Below are positions 35,801-48,400 of a stretch of 64,000 nucleotides of DNA, in pieces; within the stretch, counting starts at the first letter, position 1; every line of letters begins with the position of its first letter. The notes under the pieces were generated by a model that was not told the origin of the DNA, did no database searches, and was given only the letters and a program-made list of their open reading frames with translations. The position numbers and the translations under genes were made by a program. Source of the stretch: Datnioides undecimradiatus. Its lineage: Eukaryota; Chordata; Actinopteri; Lobotiformes; Datnioididae. Location: positions 1,402,501-1,466,500 of the forward strand of contig WARS01000043.1 in assembly GCA_008933995.1 (NCBI GenBank), read 5' to 3'.

Positions 35801-38538
35801 AATAGATTGTGAGTAATACAGGTTGGATGGATTGGTGTATCAAAAGATGAGTTTGTGATTGAGCAGACGGTGAATGCCTTTAGATCGGCGGTTGGAATTG
35901 TCAGAACCAGTTAAATAAGGTAATGGATGGTGCATCTCGTTCAAACTTTCCTTTTTAGCCTCTACCTTGATCAACACATCTGTCCTAATCAAAGACACTC
36001 TAACAGCCAACGCCATAGGCCTTCCAGATTAACTGCACCGTCATCTTGATTATGGCCTTTGTTTATAATAACACGTCAGTGTTTCAGAGTGGATGTAATG
36101 ATTTATTAATGTTAAAATGTTATATTTTATTCATAGTTAATTACTTGATGCAACATATTTAATTAATAATTCAATTAGCCTTCTGTAGTTTACTATCTAA
36201 CCAAATGGTCTAACCTCCTGTGTCCATGACGTATGTCTTCTTAGTGTAATTAAGCAAATTAGCTTTTTATTTTAGCCATGCTAGCAGCAGCTGTTTGTTG
36301 GTTGGCCGATTTGTGTAACGGTCGGTCAGTTGGTTGGTCCACGGCTTTCATTTGGATCGAGCTAGCCTGAACTTTAATTCCAGCTCATTAGGAGACTGTT
36401 TGCAGCTTTTTCATGACGCAGCAGAATAAAGCTTGTGCTTCTGGTCTGCTTAAATTAGTCAGAAACATCCATATGAACACATGCACTGTCAAAAACATGG
36501 GAAAAGGTTATTTTTATGGGTCAACCAAGGCTGAAAAAATATTTCAAACAATCTCCTCCAGACACGTATCAATGGATGTGCCATAAAAAGGTCTTTTTAA
36601 ACACTGGCACTTGTCTGATTATGTTTCCTCTGCAAAAAAAAGTATGTTTTCCACATTAAAGCCATACTTACATCCCAGCCAAAGAGGTTCACACAATACT
36701 GATTAAACCCATCACACAGGTAAATCTCTCTGTATTTCATAGTGTACAGTATATAAAATCTGTCTTTTTTTAATGTAATATCCATTCTCACAATATGTGC
36801 ACTGGCTGTTTTAAGTTTCTAGACCACACTTCCAGAATTCTTGGTTTCCGTTATGGGGTAATTGCTGTTTTTTACCTAGAAAATCTGTTGAAGTCCAACA
36901 ACAGACGCTCCGGACTGCTGTTATCAAGCTGGCCTCCATCAGCCTCAGGGCTGTGCTTGGTCCTGGCAGAGTCAGCTATTTGAACTAATGGACTAAAAGC
37001 TATAAAGTTGTGTTTTTATACATGAATCAATGAGGCCGAGCCCCACAAAACGCTCAACGCTTGTTGTCTGTTGTTTTTCCAACCTAGTGTCTTGCTTCAT
37101 TTACGGTCAGATAAGCATCAGTTCCATCAAATCCATCACCTCGTAACATTAGTTTTTGGTTTTGAAGACTGATGTTGTTTGATATCCAAAACCTTCCTGT
37201 TTCACTATGTATTGTCATTTCCTGTAGTTTGTAGTTTCCGGTTAGCAGTTCCGTTTTGGTCTCACATGCATTTAAGCATCAGTCGCTCTGACATATTAAT
37301 TAACTTTGAGGCATACAAAAGTTTGATGTCATATAAATAGCTCTCCCTATATATATACATCTCTGGGGTTTTTTATTTTTTTAGAATAATATCACTCCCC
37401 AAGATTCACAAATGAGAGGAGTAAAGGCTAGGCAGAACGTCATTTGCCCTTTGTCTTCAGTTGTATTTTTACTTAACCTTCCTGTTGCCATTGCACTTTC
37501 TATTGTGAGTCTAATTCAGGCAGGTTTGCTCACTCCTCTAGAGGGAGAGAGGTGCAGTTTTCAAACATATAATGGGTATTGTGGTCGAATGTGTGGGGCT
37601 CAGTGAATCGATGGTTCTGTGTTTTTATCCCACCGCATGCTTTCGGTGCTTTATTTGATATTTGATTAAACATTTATGACCTAAATTTGAACGCAAATGA
37701 TCACATTTTTCATTTTGAGGATAACTCCAATGCGTGTGACTTTAAAAACTGCAAATAGCAGTGATGAAACGAAGGCTGAATTGTGTTCCAGTCTCATGAA
37801 TAATATTTTAATATTTGTTTAAGTGGTATTGTTTGCATGTGGCACATAAAAAAATACTCATTTGCACTTAATTAGCTTTGTCTCCTGGGATTTTGAAAAT
37901 TAAGAACAACAGGGGCCAGCAGCTTGTTAGTGACTAATGTATTGTAACTGAATTGAAAATATGTAAATAAATAAAAGCAGTTCATTAGTGGATACTGAAT
38001 AAATACATATAAATACTGAATACGTATAATCTGACACATCTTCACGCTGTGTTGTGTGTGCATGCCAAAGCAGACACACTGAGTGCCCCACCCTTGGCCT
38101 GGATAACATGGCCACACACTAGCTTACCATGGCTTTGTTAATAGGGGTGGGAGATTTGCTGTGGGGGAATGGGGGAGGGCTTTTTTTTTTCTAGGGGAAT
38201 CCTGAGCTTACAAAGACTCACATCCCCCCCCCCTCACAGTTAGTCGTGTTCCTGTCTGTGCTTCCAACAAGGCGGCGACCCCACCTACCCCCTCTGCTAC
38301 ATCCCCTTGCCTTTGCTGCTAGAGCCTCCTTCACACTGTGGGTACCCTGATGCCGATAGGAAAAATCAGCAGATGGTGAAACACTTTCTGAGGGCATTCT
38401 AGGCATCCTCAGTTTCTAACATCAGTTGCCTGACATCTCCAATTTTCATCAAAAATGCCGTGTGTGTTTTGTTTGTACACGAATGTAAGTGCGTATTTAT
38501 CATCTTGAATGAATTTGCTGGTGTTTTGTTTTTTTTTT

Positions 38539-38558
38539 TGCATGCATGCATGCATGCA
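38539..38558. repeat. (TGCA)n tetranucleotide repeat
   Basis: About five self-complementary TGCA units directly after a poly(T) run. Confidence 0.9.
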
Positions 38559-38670
38559 CAGGTTGAAATGCTGCAGCCACTGCCTGTGCTCATGTCCAAC
38601 AGAAGGATCCAAAGAAGCTCACACTAAGCTTATTAATGTCTCCTGGTCGCTCTCCAGTATGGGCTTGCTA

Positions 38671-38684
38671 GTTGTCATAGCAAC
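38671..38684. promoter_or_regulatory. RFX X-box-like motif, gpm6a-spata4 interval
   Basis: GTTGTCATAGCAAC fits the X-box layout with a central AT, in gene-free DNA about 4.3 kb upstream of gpm6a exon 1. Function is inferred only. Confidence 0.25.
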
Positions 38685-41183
38685 CAGGCCCTAGATATTG
38701 TTCAGTGGGAGAGGCGTGTAGATGCAGAATAAATATAAACATCACCCTGTAACCATGGCGAGTACTTTTTATGTAAAGCAGCCTATCTTACCCAACATTA
38801 TTAGTGTGTACAGTATGTTATTGTGCATTATAAAAAAGGACTCTCTTTGCCAGGACTCTGGTATTCTGTGGAATGCAATACATTTATTATTTTGCATTTA
38901 TATTGTATCTTATGCTGCTGACTCCAGTTGTGCCTTGCAGTCTGGCTTTTGGGTAGAAACCAATGCATCCGAATGTGAGGCAAGGGAAAATCCAAAATTC
39001 TGATGCTCATCACCAAGCGCCCGCAGAAATCAACAGGCGTCAGTGCTCTTCGTTTTAAGTGCTGATGTGTGTTCACGCCCAGTCAAGCTGAGGGAAATCA
39101 AAAGACACTGAAAGATTAAGGAGGTCAGGTTTTACAGCTCCACTGAGGGAGGCAGGAAAAGAGGCTTTACCAGCCACTGACTGCCACGGAAAAAGGATGG
39201 GCTGCTTTCAAAGAGATAATAAAATATATTAAGGGTTGGTCAAGTGTCAGGCATCTACACTTCAGGTCATGAAATCGTTGATTGATTTTAAATGTCACGT
39301 TTCAAAATTTTGTTTACAGTTTAGCATTTGCTGTTATGAATGTTTGATTTTGCAGCTGACCCAAATGCTGCTCTCCTCCACAGCAGTTTAAGAGTCATAT
39401 TCTACTGTATCGCTGTGGCAGCAATAAATCTCATGGTCATCTGTGGCTAATAGTCTGTTGAGGCGGTGGAGATCATACCATTACTGCATTGTCCTATCTC
39501 TCTATTGAAAGCCCAGGCTCTCAGACCACATGAGAAGCCAGGCAGTCAGCCAGAAACACTTATCATCCTGTCATCCGTTTTTCACAAGCTTCACAGCTCA
39601 GTTGTACTGTACTCTGAGTGTCCATGAGTGCTAGGAGATTTAGGGCCAATAGAGAGATCTGAATCTAAATGACTTTGGCACTAGAAAATAAATGATGTTC
39701 TCCACTTTGTATGCAAAAATAAACACACAAAGGCAAAGACTGTATCATTTGTTTTGCAAAGGTGTGGTGCAATGATCTTTATGTTACCACAGATGTATAT
39801 CTCTGTAGAATATACATCTATGGTAATGATTCTGTGTGGAGTAAACTGAACTGAAAGCTTAACACCTAGTAGGAAAGTCGCTCAAATCCACATCACTACT
39901 CAGACACACTGTTACACAAACTTTTTTAGACCAGTGATGAATGTACCAGTAACTGTAAAGCACACTGTCACCAGACACCAGACCAATAATCCAATATGCA
40001 TCCAACAAATCAGGATCCATAGACCCTAGTTTTTGAGCTACAACTAAAACTAACAATGAACTACTACTATGGGATGAAACCAGCATGATTATTTTAAAAT
40101 GTTAGTGATACAGTTATCTGATTTATTTTTCCCCATAACTGCAATTGTTTCTTGCTTTATATGGTACATGGAGAGATGCCAGCATATTCAAGTGTTGATA
40201 TATTCGCTAAAAAAAAACCAAAAAAAACATTGGATCATATAAATGCTGAAGTCTATTTAACTATTTAAGGCTGGGACATTAATGATTGAATGAGAAACAA
40301 GACAGAAAAAAGTTTCATGTCTAGATGTCACAGTGACTGGTTATTCTCCAAATCCAGAGAGCAAATTTAGGAATCAGGAATGGCACCTAAGGGGGCGCCT
40401 ACCACGGTGAATGTAATGAGCTACAGCATGACTTTCTTCAGCATTTGGCAGGCGGCTGAGCATAATTTCTGAGAATGCAGATCGAGGAGAAGGGTCTGCC
40501 TGTTGTTTCAGTGACGATAAAGGATGGGAGATGCACAGTCAGTAATGGGAAAAGGAAGGGAAAAACAGTTAGGTCAGTCCATTTTCTCCTGCATGTACTG
40601 ATTTATTTCCTTTTTTTGTCAATGGTACACCTTCACTGGTGGATTTCAGTCTTAAACCATTGAGGAGAGCTCTGTATGTAACTCAATGCTGCCACCTGCT
40701 GGTGCAAAGAGGCATAACTTAAACATGATGGTAGAAGCACACCAAGGTTACATAAGCCATTACAAACAGTTACGTCAACTGTCTTGCAAAACAAATTATA
40801 CCCCAGTAAATACTTGTTAAGCATAACAGTTAAAACTAAGCTATTCTTTGTATGATTGTGAAAAACATACATATACATCAAGTGACACAATACAATGAGA
40901 GGGCACAGATCTCCATACAGCTACTTTAATATTGAACCACAGAGTGTCTTTCAGGCTGCCGCACCTTTATCTCCTTAAAGGAAACTGCAGCTCCACCCCA
41001 TGTTGATAAGGAGCACAACTCTAAAGCAACAGAAATTGGAAAATCGATTAGTTAAATGCAGCCGCAATTACAAATCAAATATGTTGCGTGCACAAGGTTA
41101 ATTAGCAGTAGGAGACGAACTAACAAACACTGTAACATATATCATTTGCAACATGAATTCATACTGAGAAATCATTGGGCCCT

Positions 41184-41360
41184 TAAAGGTCCAGTGTGTA
41201 GGATTTAGCTGCACGTATTAGCAGAAATGGAATATAGTTTTCAGCCACTGTAGGTTTTCCTACATGCTTGGAAGGGGAGGGCGAGTGAAGGGGTGCTCGG
41301 AGGGTTGCAGTCTGCAACTTCACCGCTAGATGCCACTAAATCCTACACACTGGTCCTCTA
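41184..41360. mobile_element. Short inverted-repeat DNA element (MITE)
   Basis: 177 bp bounded by 24-bp terminal inverted repeats: the left end begins TAAAGGTCCAGTGTGTAGGA and the right end in reverse complement begins TAGAGGACCAGTGTGTAGGA, with 22 of 24 positions matching. The GTCCAGTGTGTAGGATTT end is a familiar high-copy teleost non-autonomous element. It has no coding capacity and lies 230 bp beyond the spata4 stop codon, possibly within its 3' UTR. No clear target duplication was seen. Confidence 0.8.
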
Positions 41361-41587
41361 ATACGGCCTTTAAAGAGCGTACTGCCCCTGAAGAGTGCAA
41401 TATTCCTTTCTTCCCTCTGGAACAATGTAAAAATAAACATTGAGTATTTACAATTATTCTTTGTTAAAGCTTCTAAAGCTTTTTTTGATTGTTTTGAGAC
41501 TTTACTGTGCCTTAAACAACTGTCTCGATTTCCCCAAAAACATTAAAATCTGCTCCACCTAACAGTGCATCTGAGCGCATTCTCTGC

Positions 41588-44219
41588 TCATTGCAGCTGA
41601 GGGAGACGACACATACTTGACGTAGTGTCTCCAGATGAAGGGCTGTCAACACACTCATCACCGCGGCTGGAAGGTGCTGGATTTTTGACTGCCAGCTGAC
41701 CCAGATTAGGCTTCACTTTAAAACGTCCTGTCACCAAACCAAAGACACTGTCAAAATTGGCCAAATTCTGTCACATTCAGAGAAACGTGGCTTATGAGGT
41801 TTAGCTGCAGATCATGAAATCCTGAGATCTAACCTCATATTCTCAGTTTAACATGCCAACATTCTGTAAGTATGTGCAACTTGGACCAAAGGGGGAAAAA
41901 CACATGTTATAATAGCACCCTATATTTCCGCCCAACACATAAAGCTCAATACCACCCTTCGGTGACTCACCAGGGTAGAGAACCCTCTCTGAAGCCTTGT
42001 GCTCCAGATGCCGGTGAAGGATTACTTCTGCCTTCCTCTGGTTTGTGCTGAGGTCAGGCTCAGCCATGATCTCTGTTATCCTCAGGTTGTTCTTGATGGC
42101 TTTGGAGGCTGTGGAGCGGGCCACTGTGGGCAGAAGCTCCTGGTAGTATTGGTCAGTGAAGTCTGACTTTGGGCCCTGAACATCTCTGATGCTGAGAAGG
42201 GAGATGTTTTTACATTAAAATACTCAATTCTCCTGCTGTATTTATATCCTTTTTTACACTATCCAAATAGATGTATACCAACTGACTGGCATTATTTTCC
42301 ATTATGTTTTCACAGCATTTGAGTTCAAGTGCACTAAAAGCCATTTAGTGGTGTGTCCATGAGTCTGTTGCCCACATATTATTAAAATATCTTTGTGACC
42401 CAGATAAGCACTGCAGAATATCAACATCCAGAAGTTATGTGTTACAATAGCAACATCCCCTCCTTTCTAGCAACATCGGTATTTAGCAATCAAGCTTGGT
42501 GCAGTTTTACGATAGAGTTATATTTAATAGTTGAATGTGTAGTCACGTCACACACATTCCTGAGCCAAACCATGCAGCAACTTTCAATTCACGATATAAC
42601 CCCAGAAACAAAACAAAAAAAAAAAAAATAAAAACAACTCAACACCTGGAAACTAATAGCACAAAAATTGAGCACCTTGCTGACACATCTCTAATGTATC
42701 AACATCAAATTGATTTGAAAAAAAAAAAAAAAAGTACAAAACGAAACAGAACAATTGGTTTTTCAACCTCCAGGTAAGATGCACTATGACCTATAAACCT
42801 CCTAACTGCCTGGTGAAAAAGACAAAATAGCCTCTGAGTTTTTACATTTTTAAATCTTTGCCTCAAGCTGTGTTAACTTCCTGCCCTGCTCCCAATCAAC
42901 CCTCACGTACCTCCTGTTAGTTAAAACAGTATACACCTGCTGCACCAGGAGCTCAGCTGCTCCTGGTTTACAGTGGATGGTTCCATCAACGACCTCTTTC
43001 ATCAAGTGCAGATTCTGCCTCTGCAAAGACTGAAAGAAATGTTCAGTAATTATCTAACAAGAAATGAGAACTTCCTGTTGTAGATGCCTCAAGAGTTTGT
43101 AGATTAAGAGAGTATCAGACTGGGAAATCAGTATATGTTGTTGTGGTGTGATGGTAGGTGTGGCAACATCACACCATTTGAGTTGGGTGCCTAAATTTAG
43201 GAGGTTTTAATGCTTATTCAGTACTCTACACCTGTGAAAAGTGTTAAATGCATTTAAACTACATGCCAACTGAACTGAGCGGAGACATTTATTCCCCGCT
43301 CATTACATTTTTAGATTTTCCCTCCACTTACCCTCTCCATCTGGCTCCAGTTCCTCTGTTTGGCAGAAAGTGATGTTCCTTTGTCATATGAATGTGCTGG
43401 AAAGTCTTGGGGGTAATAATGAGAGAATATTTCTGCCACAAGGTAACCATTGGAAAAATCTCTGGAAACATAAAGTAGGTGGAACAGATTGAGTGTATTT
43501 ACTCCACTGTATCAGAGAAATCCTCTTTGAACACTTTTCTGTCTTGGCAGCATTGATGTTTTCTGTTTTGTGAGCCTTGCTTATGTCACCTACCACATTA
43601 CTTTCATTTTGATGGTGCTTTAAGACACTTTTGAAAAACACATTTTAAACCTGTTGATGAAGCCCTTTCCAGATTAAATTATCGTTATATGGAAAAAGCC
43701 ACAGCCAGGTTAAGAAGTGAGGAAATGCTTTATTAAAACACCTATGGAGCAGTTGTTAAGCCTGAAAATTCCCAAGCTAAGGAGAGTTTTAGTAATTTAA
43801 CAACCACTAATGCAAACTAAATAATGTTTTGGGTGTTTTTCAAGTCAAAAGACCGCTGGGTAGCTGTGTAGCTGTAGAAAGCAGACTTAAATCTGGCATT
43901 GTTTAGCTAGCTAAGCTAATGTCTGCGTCACCTCGGAATAGCTTGTAGCTAGTGTGTCATGTCAGCCTCATTTATTCCAGTTTTAAAGACTGAACATGAA
44001 CCTGCAAATAATGTATTAATCACTGCTGACTGAGAAGTGTGCACTGTTACTGTTAGCTAGCTTAGACGTGCACTATTGCCTAGCTTTGCCGGAAGTGACC
44101 TGTATTTTAATTGTTTACCTGCGTACATTCTTCGGGTAAAAGGACAAGTCGAGGCTTTGCAGCCATTTCACCACTTCCCTCGGTAGTCCCGTCTTTTTGG
44201 GACCCTGCGCATAAGACAT
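41588..44219 (-). CDS. spata4: Spermatogenesis-associated protein 4 (CH-like domain)
   Basis: Complete gene in 5 exons: 44119-44219, 43332-43461, 42911-43029, 41971-42191 and 41588-41727 (101+130+119+221+140 nt). Phase is consistent and gives 236 aa, shorter than human SPATA4 (about 305 aa), mainly because of shorter N- and C-termini. The N-terminal half is the calponin-homology-like fold shared with SPEF1/CLAMP: LPREVVKWLQSLDLSFYPKN, then RDFSNGYLVAEIFSHYYP and GTIHCKPG. Human SPATA4 has the close strings WLQGLDLSFFPRN, RDFSNGFLIAEIF and GTIHCKAG. The C-terminal exon (FKVKPNLGQLAVKNP) matches human FDVKPTVGEV and confirms the 3' end. The family is testis-enriched and probably linked to sperm flagella or cilia through its CH fold; the mechanism is not settled. 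An RFX X-box lies 129 bp upstream of the ATG. Neighbouring asb5 on the same strand matches human order. Confidence 0.93.
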
Positions 44220-44347
44220 GCTGCTCTGAGCCTGATGACACCTACAAACCGGTCCATGAAATCATGCTGAACGCCAATTAACGCCACTACTTTCAGGATA
44301 AGCGTCAGGCTTGCAGTTTGTGTGTATGTGTGTGTCTGTTTACGTAC

Positions 44348-44361
44348 GTCTCCATGGCAAC
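44348..44361. promoter_or_regulatory. spata4: RFX X-box in the spata4 promoter
   Basis: GTCTCCATGGCAAC lies 129 bp upstream of the spata4 ATG. It matches the ciliary-gene X-box layout, with a perfect right half-site (GGCAAC) and central AT. RFX factors are established regulators of ciliary and flagellar genes, and SPATA4 belongs to a CH-domain family tied to flagella, so motif, distance and gene class agree. Confidence 0.6.
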
Positions 44362-45151
44362 GACACGGCACACTCACGTACGGCAACACACAGACAGCGA
44401 TGGCGGTTTGCTGCTCCTCAGGGGATGTAATATTAGTACATAATTTTATGGAGGAAACCCAGTAAATGATGTTTTTTACAATATTAAATAGAAAAATAGG
44501 ACTTTATAAAAAATACAAATGTATCAATACAGACGCGTAATATAAGCATGAAATATAAAACTCAGCCCAATAAAGTGAAATGCTATTTCATACTGTTGTT
44601 TTAATCATATTGTTATTTTGTTCATAACACCATAGGAGCTTTTTTTTTTAAATGTTGCATTAGCTCTTGGTTCAACAATAGAAACAGATGCTCCCTGCTC
44701 CACCCATTCATATTTTCCATTTGGGATTTTCCAAATAGGTCATCCTCCTCCAGTTGTCAGTACTCACTAATCCAAGCTTAAACTATCAACTATTTTTGTT
44801 TTCAAACTTTGAAATAATAATTTCCACTGTGCCATTAAGTTAATCATTAATTACCAACACAGTTATGCATATATGTACAAAGACAACATATTTTGGAATG
44901 CCCCGGGGTTCAAAACAATTTAATCATCTAGCAGTGTGCACTGTGCATTATATATTAAAAGCAAAACTATGAATACTCATTTACATACTGTGCATTTATA
45001 ATTATGGTTTGAAGATTTCAAAGTGCATCACTCTGTGGTAGTATTTGCAACTATTAAGGCATATTCTAAATACAACAAACCTGCATTATAAATAATATAT
45101 TATTATATTTTAAACCATAGTTTATCCTGTGAAGGCTAGGCCTGCAAGCTC

Positions 45152-45157
45152 TTTATT
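45152..45157 (-). terminator. asb5: Candidate poly(A) signal of asb5
   Basis: AATAAA on the minus strand, 249 bp downstream of the asb5 stop codon. Confidence 0.5.
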
Positions 45158-45405
45158 TAGAAACCCCCTCCTTCACATTCATTTGGGTCCATAATCACAT
45201 ATGGGTTGCAAGCCAGCCCAACACTACTTTGTTCTGCCAGCTAGTCGGTGTCCACTCTGTGCCTTATTTCAATTAACTGCCTATACTGCAGTGACTGGTA
45301 ACTAAAATTAAAGGTAAGAGGAATTCATGGAGCCGATGAGCTCTTTGTGTCAAAGCAATCTTTCTGTAAGTCCCTTCAAAGCAGACAGTTTGGTTGGTCT
45401 GCCGG

Positions 45406-48400
45406 TCATTGGTATTGCAGGTAGTTCCTGAGCCTGTTGGGCAGGGGCAAGTGGCATAGAAGGTGGAGTCTGTCACGGCCGACGCAGTTCCTAATGCACT
45501 GACGACACATCTGGCTCAGCAGCCGTGGTGTAGCTATGAAAAGAGGACAGTTAGACGTTATCTAAGCTACTCCTTGTGCATAGATTACTATAAAAAAACA
45601 CCCAGAAGTGTGTTTTCGTACCTTCGTAGAGCAGTAGAAATCCCTCTGTTAGACTGCTGGGTGGAGCCAGGTCTACTGGCCTCTGAAACTCTGTGTTCCT
45701 GGCATTAATGTCGGCACCAAAGTCCAGCAGCAGCTTCACTACAGCTGTGAAGTCTTTTTCTGCTGCTGCATGTAAGGGTGAATCCAGGGATTTTCCTTTC
45801 TGTACGTTTGCACCTGTACGGAGGACAACTCAATTATCCATTCAAGACACAGGCCGGTGGGGCATAACTTCAATGTCAGACATTTTCACTGTTCACCGAT
45901 ATGTGCCGTTCATTGTAATCAAGGAGTTTCTGTCTGACTTGATATTATCTTATTTACAGGACATTTTTTATATCTGCCTCCTCCCAGTTGTCCTTGTCTA
46001 CCTAACAATTTCCTACTTTTCCCAGAAATAACTCTCAACAGCCCGGAGAGGATGGATGTGAACTTGTCACTTTCAATCAAGCAAGCAATATGGCCGTACA
46101 AATAGCTTTAAAAAATGTGATCAGTCAGCTGTGGGCTACATGTGACTGCTGTGCCAAGTCCTTCCTCAAATTGAATTGTCCTTACGTGATCTCTAAAATG
46201 ACTTTTAGCAGTTTGAGACGCAAAAAAACATGCAGATGTCCGGCTGCTGCTGTCTACCATTGCATAAATAATTTACATAATTGGCAAAAAATAAAGCCGT
46301 TTTATTGCCGCTGTGCTGGAAATGCCTGCCGTGCTGTGTCATCTGTTATTCAACAAGTATAATGGAGGTGCACTAACGTAAGGCCAAAAATGTGCTCACC
46401 TCAAATAATTGTATTACTGTTTGTTTTAGTGCAGACTTTTAGCCTAACACAGCCTAAATGCTTTTTCAGAAGCCGCTGTGCATTGGTGTTAGTGCACAAT
46501 AAACGTGATGCACATGTGTGCCTATGTTCCTATAGGACGTGCGCTTGTCTGTATGCGGATGTAAAGATCCACACTGTACTGCGAGCTGACCTTCCCTCAG
46601 GAGTTTCCTGGCACACTCCAGCTCTTGGCAGACGCACGCCGTATAGAGCGCTGTGCCCAGGTGAGGAATATCCATGTCCACATCTGCCCCCCAAGTCACC
46701 AGGGCCTCCACACAACCGTAATGACCTGGAAGTAATGGAGCATGAAGACAGTAATCAGTAAGTGACAATGCGAGATAATTCTCCAAGCTGTCTGCTTGGG
46801 TCATGTTGGGATTTATTTTTAAAGCTGTTTTTCACAGCATGGGTTTGTTAGGAAAGTGCTTAATAGCGCAGCAAAGGACACACATACAGGTTGAAAGACA
46901 TGATTTAGTGTAATTAGTAAAATTCAAATGCTTATATACGCTGCAATACAGTATTACAGATATAGAGTAGTAACTTTGTGTCAAGGTATCGAATGATCAG
47001 CAGCAATCACAGATAAAAGAAAATCAAAAATCAATAGGTTTTGTCATATATGCAGAATATCTTGTCTGGTTGTACCTTTGCTTGTAGCTTCATGGATTGG
47101 TGAAGGATGATATACAAGGCTCTGGGGTTTCGCTCCATTTTCCAAAAGAATTTCAGTGCATGCCACGCTTCCCACTGTACAGGCGTTGAACAGAGGGGTG
47201 ACTCCATCAATTGTAGAAGCATTGACCTGTAAACACATTTTTTTTTTTATTGTTATTTTTAGGTCTTGTTTAACCATGCAAGTTGACTAATGGCAACAGC
47301 CTGGGGGGAACGGTTGAAGGGGAACAACAACTTAATAGCTCTACAGTGACTTTAGAAGAAGAGCAGTGCATTGCTCATTTGTTATCCCAGCCCAGATTTT
47401 CCCATCCATGGAAATAACATTTGACCTGTGCGTCATCGCGGCATTAAAGGTCAATACGTGACTTACATTTGCTCCTGCATCAATGAGGGCTCTGGCACAG
47501 GCGACATGATCCCCAACACAGGCTTCATGGAGGGGTGTCACATGGTCTATGGTCAGAACATTCACACTGTGACCCTGGAAGCAGCCGCAGACATTTTGAT
47601 GTTATAAGGGACATTAAGCAATACATGACCTCTGTCAACCTCTAATGGTGAACACCAGAAATTGCAAAGATCCTTTATGAAACAGACTCTTCCTCCTCGG
47701 TTGCAGTTGTTAGTAACTGACAAACTATACAGCACAGTCACATTGGAAACAATAGGGATTTATAAGCCTGCTAATTAAAGTGCAGAATCAATAGGGGTCT
47801 GGTGAAGAGCTAATTAATCACTGTGTAAAATACTATAATGATATCACTGCTTTGTCATGAGCTTGTCTGAGTTGAGAACATGGCATTGTTGGCTTTGTAG
47901 CTGAAATGGCCTCTTCCCTTGCAGTGCAGTCCTCAGTCTGTGAGCAGCTCAAAATGCAAACGGGAGACGAGGACGCTCCCGTTTACTAGCAGACAGAACA
48001 ATTCTGTCAACGCCCGGGATACTGTATATTGTGGTTATCCTGTGCTGTATGGAAACCAAGGTTCATTAATTCACTTCAAAGCCCTGTTTTAGTGCTGCTT
48101 TGGCGAAGATGGTCAGTCGTGGTGTTGTGTGATTACACAAGACTTATTATGAATCTTGACTGTTTGTTTACATGTTGAATATATTCAGCCCACCTTCTCG
48201 CCTCCTCCAACTGACAACCTGTGCTACTACAGAACTGCAAGCAACTGGCATCTACTACATGTCTCGATATTTGCTCAATATTAAAATGTCATGTTAGTGT
48301 GATTATACAGTGTTTTTCCCTGTAAAGGACAGTTTAACTGTAGAAATGAAAAAATGTAGTGCTGAGAACTTAAAGAAGCGCTGATGGACAAATTAGGTAA

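Larger units (their letters stand above)
34393..41587. other. Gene-free interval gpm6a-spata4
   Basis: About 7.2 kb with no supported exon on either strand. The left part should hold gpm6a 5' UTR and promoter sequence. In the human order WDR17 lies between GPM6A and SPATA4, but I see no WD-repeat exon here. Contents noted: a GGA repeat (34680-34706), a short dispersed repeat (about 35640-35800), a TGCA repeat (38539-38558), an X-box-like motif (38671-38684) and an inverted-repeat DNA element (41184-41360). The spata4 3' flank fills the right end. Confidence 0.6.
44220..45405. other. Intergenic spata4-asb5
   Basis: This holds the spata4 promoter (right of 44219, including an X-box and a GCGATGGCGG YY1-like site near 44397) and the asb5 3' UTR, with a poly(A) signal at 45152-45157. 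The middle is AT-rich and shows no gene. Confidence 0.6.

Noticed and set aside
46390-46761. 123-codon plus-strand frame
   Set aside because: Antisense to asb5 exon 5 (46591-46725) and its flanking intron; the minus strand carries the ankyrin sequence.
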